Below, in pieces: positions 44,932 to 55,318 of a stretch of 64,000 nucleotides of DNA. Below the pieces are notes generated by a model, which searched no databases, was not told where the DNA came from, and was given only the letters and a program-made list of their open reading frames with translations. The stretch comes from Myxocyprinus asiaticus (lineage: Eukaryota; Chordata; Actinopteri; Cypriniformes; Catostomidae), in assembly GCF_019703515.2 (NCBI RefSeq), contig NC_059351.1, positions 16,890,001 to 16,954,000 of the forward strand, read 5' to 3'. Numbering within the stretch: position 1 is the first letter of the stretch; each line of letters opens with the position of its first letter. The translations under genes were made by a program, and so were the position numbers.

Positions 44932-45400
44932 GATCAAAAGAGGAGTGGTATCCCTCTTGATAAAAGGCAGTTTTTTTGTGTTTAAAAGTGTTTTTTTTAT
45001 TATTTTTTTTTATTACAAACAATATGCAACACTCGTGATATAAATGTCCTTTTCGGGACGGAATAATCACAAGGGTATTTCTTGAACATATACTGTCTTT
45101 CAGGTCTGGGTAGTGCCCACACTGAAGCAATGTTCAGTGATGCAGTGTATTCTCTGGGAATGCAGGTATGATTATCAAAAGAGGAGTGGAATCCCTCTTG
45201 TTAAAATGCAGTTTTGTGTGTCTAAACATTTTTTCATACAAACAAAATGCAACACTCATGATATATACACTCTTTTCGGGAAGGAATAATCACGAGTGTA
45301 TTTCCTGAACATTTACTGTTTTTCAGGCTTGGCCAGCGCTCATGCTGAAGCAACGTTCAACGATGTACAATGTATTCTCAGTGAATGCATGAGCATTAAC
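44932..45400 (+). repeat. Tandem duplication of about 240 bases in the DIRS 2 leader
   Basis: Units 44932-45170 and 45173-45400 share TCAAAAGAGGAGTGG, ATGCAACACTC, TTTTCGGGA, GGAATAATCAC and CTGAAGCAA in the same order, at visibly lower identity than a recent duplication. Confidence 0.8.
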
Positions 45401-45425
45401 ATACTATGTTCACGGTAGTGTTCTT

Positions 45426-46110
45426 TTCGAAGAACGTTGCCACATTTACAGTTTCCCACAACACCCTCTCTGTGGAGCACAGACAGGTGTTGTGCGATAC
45501 TCAGATATGGAGCGTGGAGAATTCAGGGAGGCTCCTGCTGGTGCAAGCCTTGGGGCTTCCTTCTCTCTATTTGTATTGTTTTCACCTGTGGAATATGCCA
45601 GTGAAATTCTCCACTAGATGGAGGGTTTGTTTTTGTTTAGCATATTCCCAGACGAGTGGTGCTGGAAGGCGAGGCACATTACAGTTCAGCCGGACTGGTA
45701 TGCATCCTCTCTAGCAAGCTGCGCCACGTGGGTGCTGTCCTTCACGGAGATGCACGCCGAACTCGCTTTCTTTTTTCCTACTGGATTGCACACACATTTC
45801 AGGATTGAACGCCTTTACCATGCTAAAACCAAATGGAGCAGAAGGGCTTCGCCTTCCTTCCACAGGTGGGAGAAGTGGTTTTCAGCACATTTATGCCCCG
45901 CTGCTGCACCTAGCCGAGTAGCGCCCTTCATTCCCTTCTGAAAATCCTCGCTCTCTTCAAAGAGTTGTGCACGACTCGCATGCACGCTACTGAGACAACT
46001 GGCCAAGACATCGGGCAGTTTGGTGGCAAACAAGGTAAGGCTTCCTGACACTCAGGTGTCACAGCTGGGCTTATTCAGAGACTCAAAAATACACTTTCTC
46101 AGAAAAACTA
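45426..46110 (+). pseudogene. DIRS Gag-like region, element 2 (broken)
   Basis: Recognisable pieces are SVEHRQVLCDTQIWSVEN, matching the Cys/His-rich front of DIRS ORF1 in decayed form; then FTEMHAELAFFFP and SAHLCPAAAPSRVAP, which parallel FFPEVHEELTKSW and HLCPQSAATW of element 1; then TQVSQLGLFRDS, like the SQAGLFSST stretch of element 1. Frames change several times. Confidence 0.55.
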
Positions 46111-46969
46111 CAAACAACAATGAAGCACTCGCAGGTTATGAAACATTTCCTACCGATACAGGCTGCAGCCACTAAAAAGCCGCTTTGCTCATGATTTTCA
46201 TCAGGGGCACACCCTACCAGAACCAGTGCTCCTCCAGCTTCAGCCCTGTTAAGCGGTGCCAAACTGGTAGTGAGACTACAGCGCCCATGACAGAAAGCTT
46301 TGCAGCCAGGCTTGCGCCACGTTGGGGAAAACCCACCGTGCCAGCCAAAGTGCTCTTGACTATGTCAGATTGGCATAGAGGAAACCAGAGCTCCAACCAT
46401 TGTTTGCCCCAGCCTAGGAAAAGGCTCGGTTCATGTCTCTTCTCCCAGCAACCAAATCTACTGGGAGAGAGTTAAAATCATGTTCAGACACAAGAATAAA
46501 ATGTATGCATCTTAAAGTCACAAATGCAACGAATGCAATTACATACTCAATTAAAGAGCTCCTTATGCCTCTGCACTTTGCCACAAACCCAATTCCCATA
46601 CATTCTTGACCAGAAGCTGAGACACTGTGCCCTCTCGCCCTCATGCAAATGCTTTGAGCGCATTAACCAGGCATTTCCAGATGGGAACCGTGATGTATGG
46701 TTACACAGTTCAGTGTGTAAGGCGGCCACTTGCTTTAACATTGTTTCATCCTCCTCGACTGGGGGCAGGTCACGCCTATATTGTGCTTGGAGGTGAAGTA
46801 CCTCCTTATGGATTTTACAGCCATTACATTTTGTATTAAGATATAAAAGATAAAAGGCGGCTCGCGCTAATTTAAGTGCAGTCATGAGCTCAGAGTGGCA
46901 AACAAAAAGACATTTTACTGGCACATCTGCAGCAACTGGGTTATGCGTGTTCACAGGCACACACAGTTA

Positions 46970-47815
46970 ATTTATTCTCCATCACTTGAAAGGCTTCAAG
47001 TTAGGGAGAATGATTCATCTGAAAGCATTTTAGAGAGCACCTAGGTTATGGCTGCCTCAGATGCTGTCACTTTGCGGCATTTACTGCACATGAGACCCCC
47101 TTTAATATTGGGACTGTGCGAGAGTGCTATGGAATGCATGATGTCACAGGATGATGTTGGCATTTAATAAGACCCCCATCAGGCAGGCGTGCGCAATTAT
47201 TTCTCCATCACTTGAAATATTTCAAGTTAGGGAGAATGATTCCTCTAAAAAATAAAATAAAATGGCACATAGAGTGCCAAAAATATCTGGTACTGTTTCT
47301 GGCTCCAAAATCATCTCAACCAGAACTCCAGTATAAATAAGTTAATTCAAAAGAACAGCACGTCAGTGGCTTGCGGTGTCAGAACACCTTTACACTTTCC
47401 CAGTGATGATCAGAATGCAGGGAATATGCATTCTGAATTGCCTGGACGACAGGCTAATTTTTAACACAGTCGTAGATTTAGTGTTGCAAGCACAAAGACA
47501 TCTTGCTTGCACATCTGTAATAGCTGGGTATGAGAGTCAATTGGGTCAGAATGTGCTCATACTGACTGTGAAAATAGAATGAATGAAAATATATTCCAGC
47601 ACAATGTAAGCACGTCTGACGAACATGTGCATTCACTTCATTATCCACCAATTGCAAGTTCTCAAGTTGACTCCTGAAATCATTTCAGAAAGCTCTTGGG
47701 TTACTGGCCACCTCTATAGCAGCCACACCATTAGGTTTACTGCACATGAGATCCCTTCAGTGCTGGGTCAGTGTGAGAGTGCCATGGAATGCATGGCACC
47801 ACGGCAAATTACATC
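46970..47815 (+). repeat. Duplicated blocks inside the DIRS 2 polymerase region
   Basis: TTCTCCATCACTTGAAA with TTCAAGTTAGGGAGAATGAT occurs at about 46974 and 47207. A second block (TTACTGCACATGAGA, then GTGCTATGGAATGCATG or GTGCCATGGAATGCATG) occurs at about 47080-47145 and 47735-47800. These are partial duplications of the polymerase/RNase H part. Confidence 0.75.
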
Positions 47816-48470
47816 TACGGTGATGCACCGTTGTTTAGCCATGCTGTCACAGTGGAAGAAGGCTGCGTTTTATCAAATGAGCATCACACTAGGTGCAAAT
47901 GACAAAACACAGATATGTGTTTCATCCTTATATAACTGATACAACAAAAATGTTTAGGAAATCAGAGGCGAATCAAATCAGTCTGGGCAGTTCACATTCC
48001 CAGCTGTTTGAATTACAGAGCCAATCTGCTCTTGCGTCAGAGTATTCGCCCCAGAGATTGGATCTGTTCACTTCCCAGGAGACAACACACTGCCAGTTGT
48101 GGTACTCACCAAGCCAGGCTCCACTGGGAATGGATGCCTTAGCCCACAAATGGCCAGCAAAGAAACACAAATAGGCATTTCCCCCATTTTGCCTGATACA
48201 CTAAGTGCTGTACAAAATCAGGATAGATCAGAATGCAGTGCTACTAGTTGCGCTGAAATGGCCCAACCAGCTCTGGTTTCCGGAACTGGTCGAGCTACTG
48301 GAAGCTCCACCATGGCAAAATCAACTGAGGAGAGATTTACTCTCTCAAGTGAGGGGCACAATCTGGCATCCACAGCCAGGGCTGTGGAAACTACACATTT
48401 GGCCATTGCACAGAACACGTGTGAAATTAATGGGTTGTCACATACAGTTTGTAACACCATTGCACAGTCC
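47376..48470 (+). pseudogene. DIRS reverse transcriptase end, RNase H and linker, element 2 (broken)
   Basis: The polymerase catalytic box reads LNCLDDRLI at about 47430-47458 (Tyr replaced by Cys, both Asp kept). RNase H and the following stretch are seen as QRLDLFTSQETTHCQLWYSP and SQAPLGMDALAHKWP (48050-48160), parallel to LFASHESSHCLLWYAP in element 1. The linker QLRRDLLSQVRGTIWHPQPG then precedes the recombinase. The upstream polymerase palm is scarcely readable because of internal duplications and deletions. Confidence 0.7.
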
Positions 48471-48476
48471 AGAGCC

Positions 48477-49310
48477 CCCTCCATGATGCAGCTGTATCTT
48501 TTCAGACTGGTGTTTATCATGAAAAAAAAACCAAGCAGACTGCTTGGTAAACGTGATGCTGCACTTTCTTCAAGAGCGATTGGATGCGGGTTTATCACCA
48601 TCAATGCTGAAAGTGTATGTTGCAGCTATTGCGGCAAATCGCTCTCTCCGGTTGCAGGAATTTCAATAAGAAAGCACAATATGGTTATGAAATTCCTATG
48701 GGGAGCGAGACGTATCAGACAGACTCGCCCAGTCCCAGTGTGGGATCTGTCCATGGTCTGAAGGCTCTGTGTACTTCGCCATTCAAGCCACTAGAAATGG
48801 TGGAACTACATGTTCTCTTGTTTAAAATTCCTGTCTAGAGTTTGGTCCAGGCTTTTCTAAAGCCATTTGGAAGCCTAAAATCGGCTATACCCCTAAGGTT
48901 TTATCTACTCCGTTCAAAACGCAAGTGATAACTGTACAAGCTTTTTCTCCCCCTCCTTTTCAGTCAGAAGAAGAAAGTTTATTGCACACACTTTGTCCCG
49001 TACGAGCGTTGTACATTTACATTGTGTGTACGCACCACTTTAGACTGACGAGTCAGCTCTTTGTGTGTTTCGGAGGCCGATCCAAAGGCAGAGCAGCCTC
49101 TAAACAGAGAACGTCTCACTGGGTCATAGATGCTATTAAGCTGGCGTATGAATCACAGGGCTTGGAATGCCCTGTGGGAATTAAAACCCACTCCACAAGA
49201 GGCATGTCTTCCTCTTGGGCACTGACAAAAGGGCTGGCATAATCAGACATCTGCCAAGCAGCAGGCTGGGCTTCCCCAAACACATTAACTAGATTTTATA
49301 ATCTAGATGT
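48477..49310 (+). pseudogene. DIRS tyrosine recombinase, element 2 (catalytic motifs kept, frame broken)
   Basis: The N-terminal part (about 48477-48830) lies in changing frames and includes PVPVWDLSMV. The catalytic part (48925-49240) reads VRALYIYIVCTHHFR, SQLFVCFGGRSKGRAASKQ and IKTHSTRGMSSSWAL, so the H-x-x-R box is intact. A stop (TAA) follows SWALTKGLA, and then SDICQAAGW and the tyrosine box TRFYNLDV (about 49285-49308) continue in the same frame. One stop therefore separates the catalytic Arg from the Tyr. Confidence 0.85.
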
Positions 49311-50376
49311 TTCCTTCTTATCTTCACAGGTGCTCTCTGTGAAGGGAAGTTGAGCTCTCATCACAATGAGTAGCACTGAAGCAGTTGCCTTGGGAACATG
49401 AAGGTTGTTGGTTACAACTTTTATTTGTTTCATTCTGAACCAAATAGAAGAGTTTTATCCGTTGGTTGAAAACACTTCTCACTGGTTAGGCTGTACAGTT
49501 ACTGCACTTATGGCACAAAACCCGTTTGGTGTAATCCCTGGAGTGGTTAGATACAAAAAGGAAGGGTTGCTAAAAATGTACTGTAAAATTATAGCAGTAA
49601 TCTTATATATACAGGACAATGGTCCCTAAGTATGTTTTATCTTCTTTAAGGAAAGTTAGGCAATTAGGACATTTATTTATCTAGAGAATTTTTCCTAGAT
49701 TCCATATGGGAAGATTCAACTCTTCCTTTTTGCTTGGTTTAAGGTACCCCAGAAGGCAGCTTCTTTCATAACCAGGATTGAGAGACTGTGATCAGTCCTC
49801 CTTCCAACAGTTCATCCCCTCACCTGATGTGAGTTCTATGGAAAAGATTGTCTAAACATTTTCTATGGCAGTGTCACTATGTGTCACTCAGTCTCGGTTT
49901 CTTCCCCACTCAGGTGGGGAAACAGGCTGTCTGCAAGCTTGCTACCACATGATAGGGAGCAAGAGCAGCTGTATCAGTATTGTGGTATTGTTCTATAGGA
50001 ACCACTAGTCGTCATTCGACGTAAGTAATGTCGAATGATTGACTTGAAAGGCAATGTATAGGTTACTGAAACCTAACCCCGGTTCCCTGAAAGGAGGGAA
50101 TGAGACATTGCCGGTGAAACGCTGCTTGATATCCTCTCACCTCTTCAGACAAATTATGTTCTGATGAGGCCCGTCTTTCTCCCGGCCTTTATATGCTCAC
50201 TGAGCATGGGAGGCGGGACTTCAAAAGACATCTGCCAATCAGAATGGCATGATTGAAAACTATTCAGGGAGATCGGGGGCTCAGGAGACTAGTAGTCATT
50301 CGACTTAATTCATCATTCAACTTAAGTAATGTCTCGTTCCCTCCTTTCAGGGAACCATTTTACATTTCAGTAACCT

Positions 50377-51485
50377 AGATGTTCTCAACAGGTCAGTTAC
50401 GACCCAAAAATAGGTCTAACCATAAAAAAGCTAACCATATAATTATGTAAAGTTAGATAAATAAATAAATATTCCCATCAACTTTTAAAAGGGAGCAAAT
50501 GCTGAATGTTTTGCTCACACTCATGTGATATTGCTTATAATTATCACTTAATTTCTATTCAGTTACATAAAATAGTGTTTTCCAGTTTTTAAAGTGTATA
50601 TTCAGTATAAATTTATGCTTAATGTTGTTATCCAATTTGTTTAACCCTTGCGAAAATTAACCATGGTTTTACTATAGTAATATTGTAGTAAATAACTACA
50701 ATTTTGCTACAGTAATCATGACTGTAGAAACAATGTTTTTGGCAGAAACCATGGTTTTACTTTAATTAAACTGTAGTAACCATGGTTAATTTTGTGGTTA
50801 CTGTGTGTAACATGGTTGCTTTTTTTAAGGGAATGTCACTCTGATATAAATGTATAACTATCAGGTGATTTAGAACTGATTGGAGAATTAAATTATATAA
50901 TACAATTGTTACATACATTAGTATGTAACTATGTTCTTCTTTAAATAGCTTCATTGTAGTTAGCAGGTTGTTGTGTAGAAACCTACTTAAAAAAAAAAAA
51001 AAAAAAATAGCTTGACTGTACTTAATCTACTTTAAGATGTGAGCTTGGGTAGTTACAGTTTCAAAGTAGATTCTTCAACACTGATACACAAATTAACTTG
51101 CATTTTATGGACCATGCATCCTGTGTGGTTTGAAGGGGTTCGATGATCATTCATAAATATCTTATTTTATGTTCAATAACATCTTTATCATCAACTGTAA
51201 GATTGTGCTCAATTTTCAATGAAAATATCACATTATTTTGTCAATGTAGACACAGCAGGTGAATCAGACATGCAGAGAGACACTTGCTCTTTGATCTATG
51301 ATGACCACATTACAACAAACAGGCATGGGGGACTGTGCAGAACAGTGTGTTTCAGCACGTCAGTGAGACAGGTTCACATCAGTCTAGCATCCTAAGAGAC
51401 AGCAGCAGCCAGATTATCATGCATATTTAATTTTTATATACTTCAAGATCTGACAGAATGAGAGAGATAAAAGGAGAGATTTTTA
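50377..51485. other. No gene seen; includes a dispersed CCATGGTTTTACT repeat
   Basis: 50650-50830 is a copy of the repeat that hosts DIRS element 1. 50990-51007 is poly-A. Nothing coding was recognised. Confidence 0.45.
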
Positions 51486-51640
51486 ACAAAATTACTTGAG
51501 ATACTACATAATTTTTGCACTTCTATTTTTGTTATTTCACAGATTTTATGACTTGAATATTATTCTAAATGTGGACAAAAATTTTATAATAGTCAAAAGT
51601 GGGTTGGTGTGTCCAAACTTTTTACTGGCACTAGCATTGG
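51486..51640. mobile_element. End fragment of another Tc1-like element
   Basis: AGTCAAAAGTGGGTTGGTGT then GTCCAAACTTTTTACTGGCA resembles the outer end of fish Tc1-like elements with AAGTTTGGACA-type inverted repeats. The partner end is missing. Confidence 0.45.
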
Positions 51641-51734
51641 GTGATTGTAAAGACTAATGCTGACTTCGATTCACCTGTATTTCTATCTGAGGGAAAAACC
51701 TGCACTTTGTCTGTTGTTTAGGCCTATATTTTAA

Positions 51735-52138
51735 GTGCTTTTATTTGCAACAAGTCAAAGGAGATACAAAAATATTCAGTCTGCTTCATGCCATGTCACA
51801 GCCAAGCTTCAGTCTGCTCCATGCCATGTCTCAGCCAAGCCCCAGACTGTTCCATGCCATGTCACAAGCAAGCTTTTGCTCCATGGTCCAGGCCCGCCTC
51901 TGCTCCACTATCCTGACCTACCTCTGCTCCACTGTCCTGGCCTGCCTATGCTCCATAATACTGGCCCGCCTCTGCTCCACTGTCCAGGCCCACCTCTGCT
52001 CCACGGTCCAGAGTCATGCCTGCCACAGCCAACGAGTCAGCATCCAAGTCAGAATCCTGCCGTACCATGTTACCATGTCATGCCATGTAACCACGTCAAG
52101 TCACCACGCAAAGTGAGTGAGAACAGCCTATGACTCGG
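51735..52138 (+). repeat. Minisatellite-bearing Gypsy-type segment (33-bp and 24-bp units)
   Basis: Three units of about 33 bp (CCATGCCATGTCACAGCCAA type, about 51785-51880) are followed by five exact-length 24-bp units at 51891-52010 (GGCCCGCCTCTGCTCCACTG type). Because 24 is a multiple of three, the open frame across them (51735-52133) gives an eight-residue repeat of the type GPPLLHCP. Similar repeats occur in fish Gypsy elements, and a Gypsy-type LTR lies at 54963, so it is probably part of one; a real protein is not supported. Confidence 0.65.
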
Positions 52139-52159
52139 GTGGCTGGAGTCTCTGATGAT

Positions 52160-53630
52160 CCTCCGAGCTTTTTCACACACCGCCTTGTATATATTTCCTG
52201 GAGGGAGGGAAGCTCACCTCCGATGATGTGTCTGGCAGTTCGCACCACACTTTGCAGTGCTTTGCGGTTGTGGGCGGTGCTATTGCCGTACCAGGCGGAG
52301 ATGCAGCCAGTCAGGATGCTCTATACAGTGCAGGTGTAGAACCGTGTGAGGATGTGGCGGTTCATTCCAAACTTCCTCAGCCATCTCAGGAAGAAGAGGC
52401 ACTGATGAGCCTTCTTCACAACGACTTCAGTGTGGATGGACCATGTGAGTTCCTCAGTGATGTGGACACCCAGGAACTTGAAGCTGCTGACTCTCTCCAC
52501 TGGTGCTCCATTGATGGTGATGGGACTGTGTTCTCTGTCTTTTCTTCTGAAGTCCACCACAAGCTCCTTTGTCTTACTGACGTTGAGGGAGAGGTTGTGC
52601 TCCTGACACCAGTGTGTCAGAGTGTGCACCTCCTCTCTGTAGTTTCATCATTGTCAGTGATCAGACCTACCACCATCGTGTCATCAGCAAACTTAATGAT
52701 GGCATTGGAGCTATGTGTTGGCACACAGTCATGTGTGTACAAGGAACACAGTAGTGGGCTGAGAACACAGCCCTGCGGGGCTCCAGTGTTGAGGGTCAGT
52801 GATGAGGAGATGTTGCTGCCTATTCTAACCACCTGGCGTCTGCTTGACAGGAAGTCCAGGATCCAGCTGCACAGCGAACTGTTTAAGCCCAGAGCCCGGA
52901 ATTTCTCATCTAACTTGGAGGGCACCATTGTGTTGAATGCTGAACTGTAGTCTACAAACAGCATTCTCACATAAGTGTCCTTTTTTTTCCAGGTGGGAGA
53001 GAGCAGTGTGTAGTTGTAGAAGCAATGGCATCATCAGTGGAGTGGTTGTTGTGGTAAGCAAACTGCAGTGGGTCAAGAGAGAGTGGCAGCACAGAGCAGA
53101 TGTAATCTCTGATTAGTCTCTCCAAAGCATTTGCTGATGATGGGGGTCAGAGCAACAGGATGCCAGTCATTTAAGCAAGTGATTTTGGATTGCTTTTGTA
53201 ACAGGCACAATGGTGGATGTTTTGAAGCATGTGGGGACTACAGACAATGAGAGGGAAAGGTTGAAAATGTCTGTAAAAACACCAGCCAGTTGGTTTGCGC
53301 ACGCTCTGATGACGCGGCCCGGAATGCCGTCTGGACCCAGCGGCTTTGCGGATATTCACCCGTCGGAAGGATTGGGTTACATCTGCTACAGAGACGGAGA
53401 GTGAACTAACCTCTGTAGCTTCAGCCGCGACAGCTCTCTCCGCGAGGGTCGGTGTTATTTCCCTCGAAACGAGCATAAAAAGTATTTAGCTCATCCAGGT
53501 AGAGAGGCAGCAGTGTTCATGGCGGAGTTTTTATTCCCTTTAAAGTCCGTGATGATGTTAATTCCCTGCCACATGCTTCTAGAGTTGGTGGTGTTAAACT
53601 GTCCTTCAATCTTACTCCTGTACTGGCGTT
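52160..53630 (-). pseudogene. LINE reverse transcriptase and C-terminal region, copy 2 (broken)
   Basis: Minus-strand pieces: [14 protein letters not shown] start near 53350, [20 protein letters not shown] (motif with first catalytic Asp), [15 protein letters not shown], and [14 protein letters not shown] with the FADD catalytic box intact and in frame at about 52680. The C-terminal piece (LVVDFRRKDREHSPITINGA, FKFLGVHITEELTW) lies in 52321-52629. Frameshifts separate the pieces. Confidence 0.8.
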
Positions 53631-54952
53631 TTGCAGTTCTTTCGGAGGGCATAACTGGCTTGTTTATGCTCCTCCACGTTCCCGGAATTAAAAGCGGAGG
53701 TCCGCACATTAAGTGCCACGCGAACATCGCTATTGATCCAAGGTTTCTGATTCAGATAGATTCCTACAGTTCTGGTTGGAACGACGTCCTCTACGCATGT
53801 TCTGATGAAACACATTACGCTATCAGTGTAAAGCTCGATGTCATCATCAGAGGCGGACCGGAACATCTCCCAGTCCGTGTGATCAAAACAGTCTTGTAGC
53901 GTAGAATCTGATTGGTCCGACCAGCACTGGATCGTTCTGAGGGTGGGTGCTTCCTGTTTCAATTTCTGCCTGTAAGCGGGCAGAAGCAGAATGGAAGAGT
54001 GGTCCGATTTGCCAAATGGTGGGCGGGGGAGGGATTTGTAGCCATCCCGGAACGGAGAGTAGCAATGGTCCAAAACCCGGTCCCCTCGTGTGTTGAAACT
54101 AATGTGCTGGTGATATTTTGGTGCGACTGATTTTAAACTGGCTTTATTATAGTCCCCGGTCACAATGAACGCAGCCTCAGGGTGCGCGGTTTCCTGCTCA
54201 CTTATAATCCCGTACAGTTCCTTGAGTGCCCGGTCTGTGTCGGCTTGTGGGGGGATGTACACAGCAGTGATAATGACCGCTGTGAATTCCCTCAGTAGCC
54301 AGAATGGTCGACACAGAAGCATAAGAAATTCCAGATCAGGAGAGCAGAAAGACTTGATAGAATGTACGTTCCTCTGATCACACCAGGATTTGTTGATCAT
54401 AAAACATACACCACCACCTCTGCTTTTACCTGAGAGGTCTTTTGCTCTGTCCGCTCGGTGCACGGAGAACCCCGCGGGTTCAATGGTTGAGTCTGGAATC
54501 TCCGCAGACATCCAAGTTTCTGTTAGGCAGATAATGCAGCAGTCCCTTGTATCTCGTTGGAAAGAGATCCGCGCTTTCAGCTCGCAGAGCTTGTTATCCA
54601 GAGACTGAACATTTGCCAGTAGAATAGTGGGTAGCGGGGGTCGATTTGCGTGGTATCTTACTCTGATGAGAACGCCGGCTCTGTTTCCCCTTTTCCTCCT
54701 GCGTTTCCGTGGCCGTGCTGCCCAGACAAAGGGCTCCGCTTGCGTGTTTGTAAACAGCGGGTCGGCATTGAGGAATGTGAAGTCCGGTTTACGATGTGAG
54801 ATTGCTGAACCAATGTCCAAAAGTGTTTGTCTGTCGTAGATAATAAGGCAGACAACATCCAAGACAAAAAACATAAGAATTGTGAACAAAACAAACAAAA
54901 CATTTCTATGTTGTGTCGGAGCTCGCAATGCAGCAGCCATACTCGGCGCCAT
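53612..54952 (-). pseudogene. LINE N-terminal region and apurinic-type endonuclease, copy 2 (open for 446 codons)
   Basis: This is the longest intact LINE frame here. Residues 17-39 are strongly hydrophobic (LFVLFTILMFFVLDVVCLII) and could span a membrane. 80-91 is a basic cluster (RPRKRRRKRGNR). The endonuclease starts about 110 (N114 in ANVQSL, E145 in LTETWM), then GGG 179-181, YIPPQ 232-236, D267 and N269 in GDYN, D295, and D317-H318 in KSDHSS. All expected catalytic residues of the exonuclease-endonuclease-phosphatase fold appear to be present. The frame ends by a shift near 53640 before the reverse transcriptase. It would nick target DNA to prime reverse transcription. Confidence 0.8.
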
Positions 54953-54962
54953 CTTGAGTCCA

Positions 54963-55318
54963 TGTGATTCCCTGTTTCATATCATGTGGTCGCCTGGTCA
55001 TGTGATTTCATATTTCCCTCCATGTACATGTGTCTTGCTTTCATTTGTTTATTGTCTTGTTACCTTGTTATCAGTTCTGTCTTGTCATTGTTATCATGTC
55101 ATTTTTCTCACTTGTCCATGTATTTAAGCCTTATGTTTGCCATTGTTGTAACATTGTTTGGTAGTCAAGTCAAGTCAGGTCAAGTCAAGTCTAGTCTAGT
55201 CTAGTCTAGTCTAGTCTAGTCAAGTTCATGTTCATGTTTTGTTCACATTTGCATTAAACTGCACTTGGGTTCTACACTTCATCATCATCATCTGCCTGTC
55301 ATTGCCAAGATTGTTACA
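54963..55318 (+). repeat. Gypsy-type LTR (356 bp)
   Basis: Begins TGTGATTCCCTG and ends ATTGTTACA. A TATA-like GTATTTAAG lies at about 55120, an ATTAAA polyadenylation signal at 55252-55257, and a five-base repeat tract (GTCTA/GTCAA) at 55165-55221 between them. This is the structure of fish Gypsy LTRs. The left border coincides with the 5' end of LINE copy 2. Confidence 0.7.
55165..55221. repeat. Pentanucleotide tract AGTCA/AGTCT
   Basis: About eleven five-base units lie inside the LTR, first of the CAAGT type and then of the CTAGT type. Confidence 0.9.

Larger units (their letters stand above)
44751..50376 (+). mobile_element. Second DIRS retrotransposon, different family (element 2)
   Basis: Terminal parts 44751-44850 and 50240-50376 are inverted copies (GAGCCCCCGATCTCCCTGAA and its inverse; TTACTTACGTCGAAT-type words). 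An inner copy of the end sequence lies at 49990-50110, the internal complementary region. Gag-like, polymerase and recombinase regions follow in order on the plus strand. It shares architecture with element 1 but little nucleotide sequence. It is more decayed and carries internal duplications. Confidence 0.85.
52139..54962 (-). mobile_element. Non-LTR retrotransposon, copy 2 (5' complete, 3' truncated)
   Basis: Same family as 18302-22120. The 5' end is complete and identical in position to copy 1, but the 3' end stops at about 52139, within the C-terminal region, where copy 1 continues another 570 bases of coding and all of its 3' UTR. A small gap relative to copy 1 lies at 52145-52155. LINE copies usually lose the 5' end; loss of the 3' end points to a later deletion or recombination. 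Confidence 0.8.

Noticed and set aside
51891..52010. CRISPR-like array
   Set aside because: 24-bp units adjoin one another without spacers; it is a minisatellite.
52228..52950. Plus-strand open frame of 240 codons
   Set aside because: Antisense shadow of the LINE copy 2 polymerase, as at 18990-19715.
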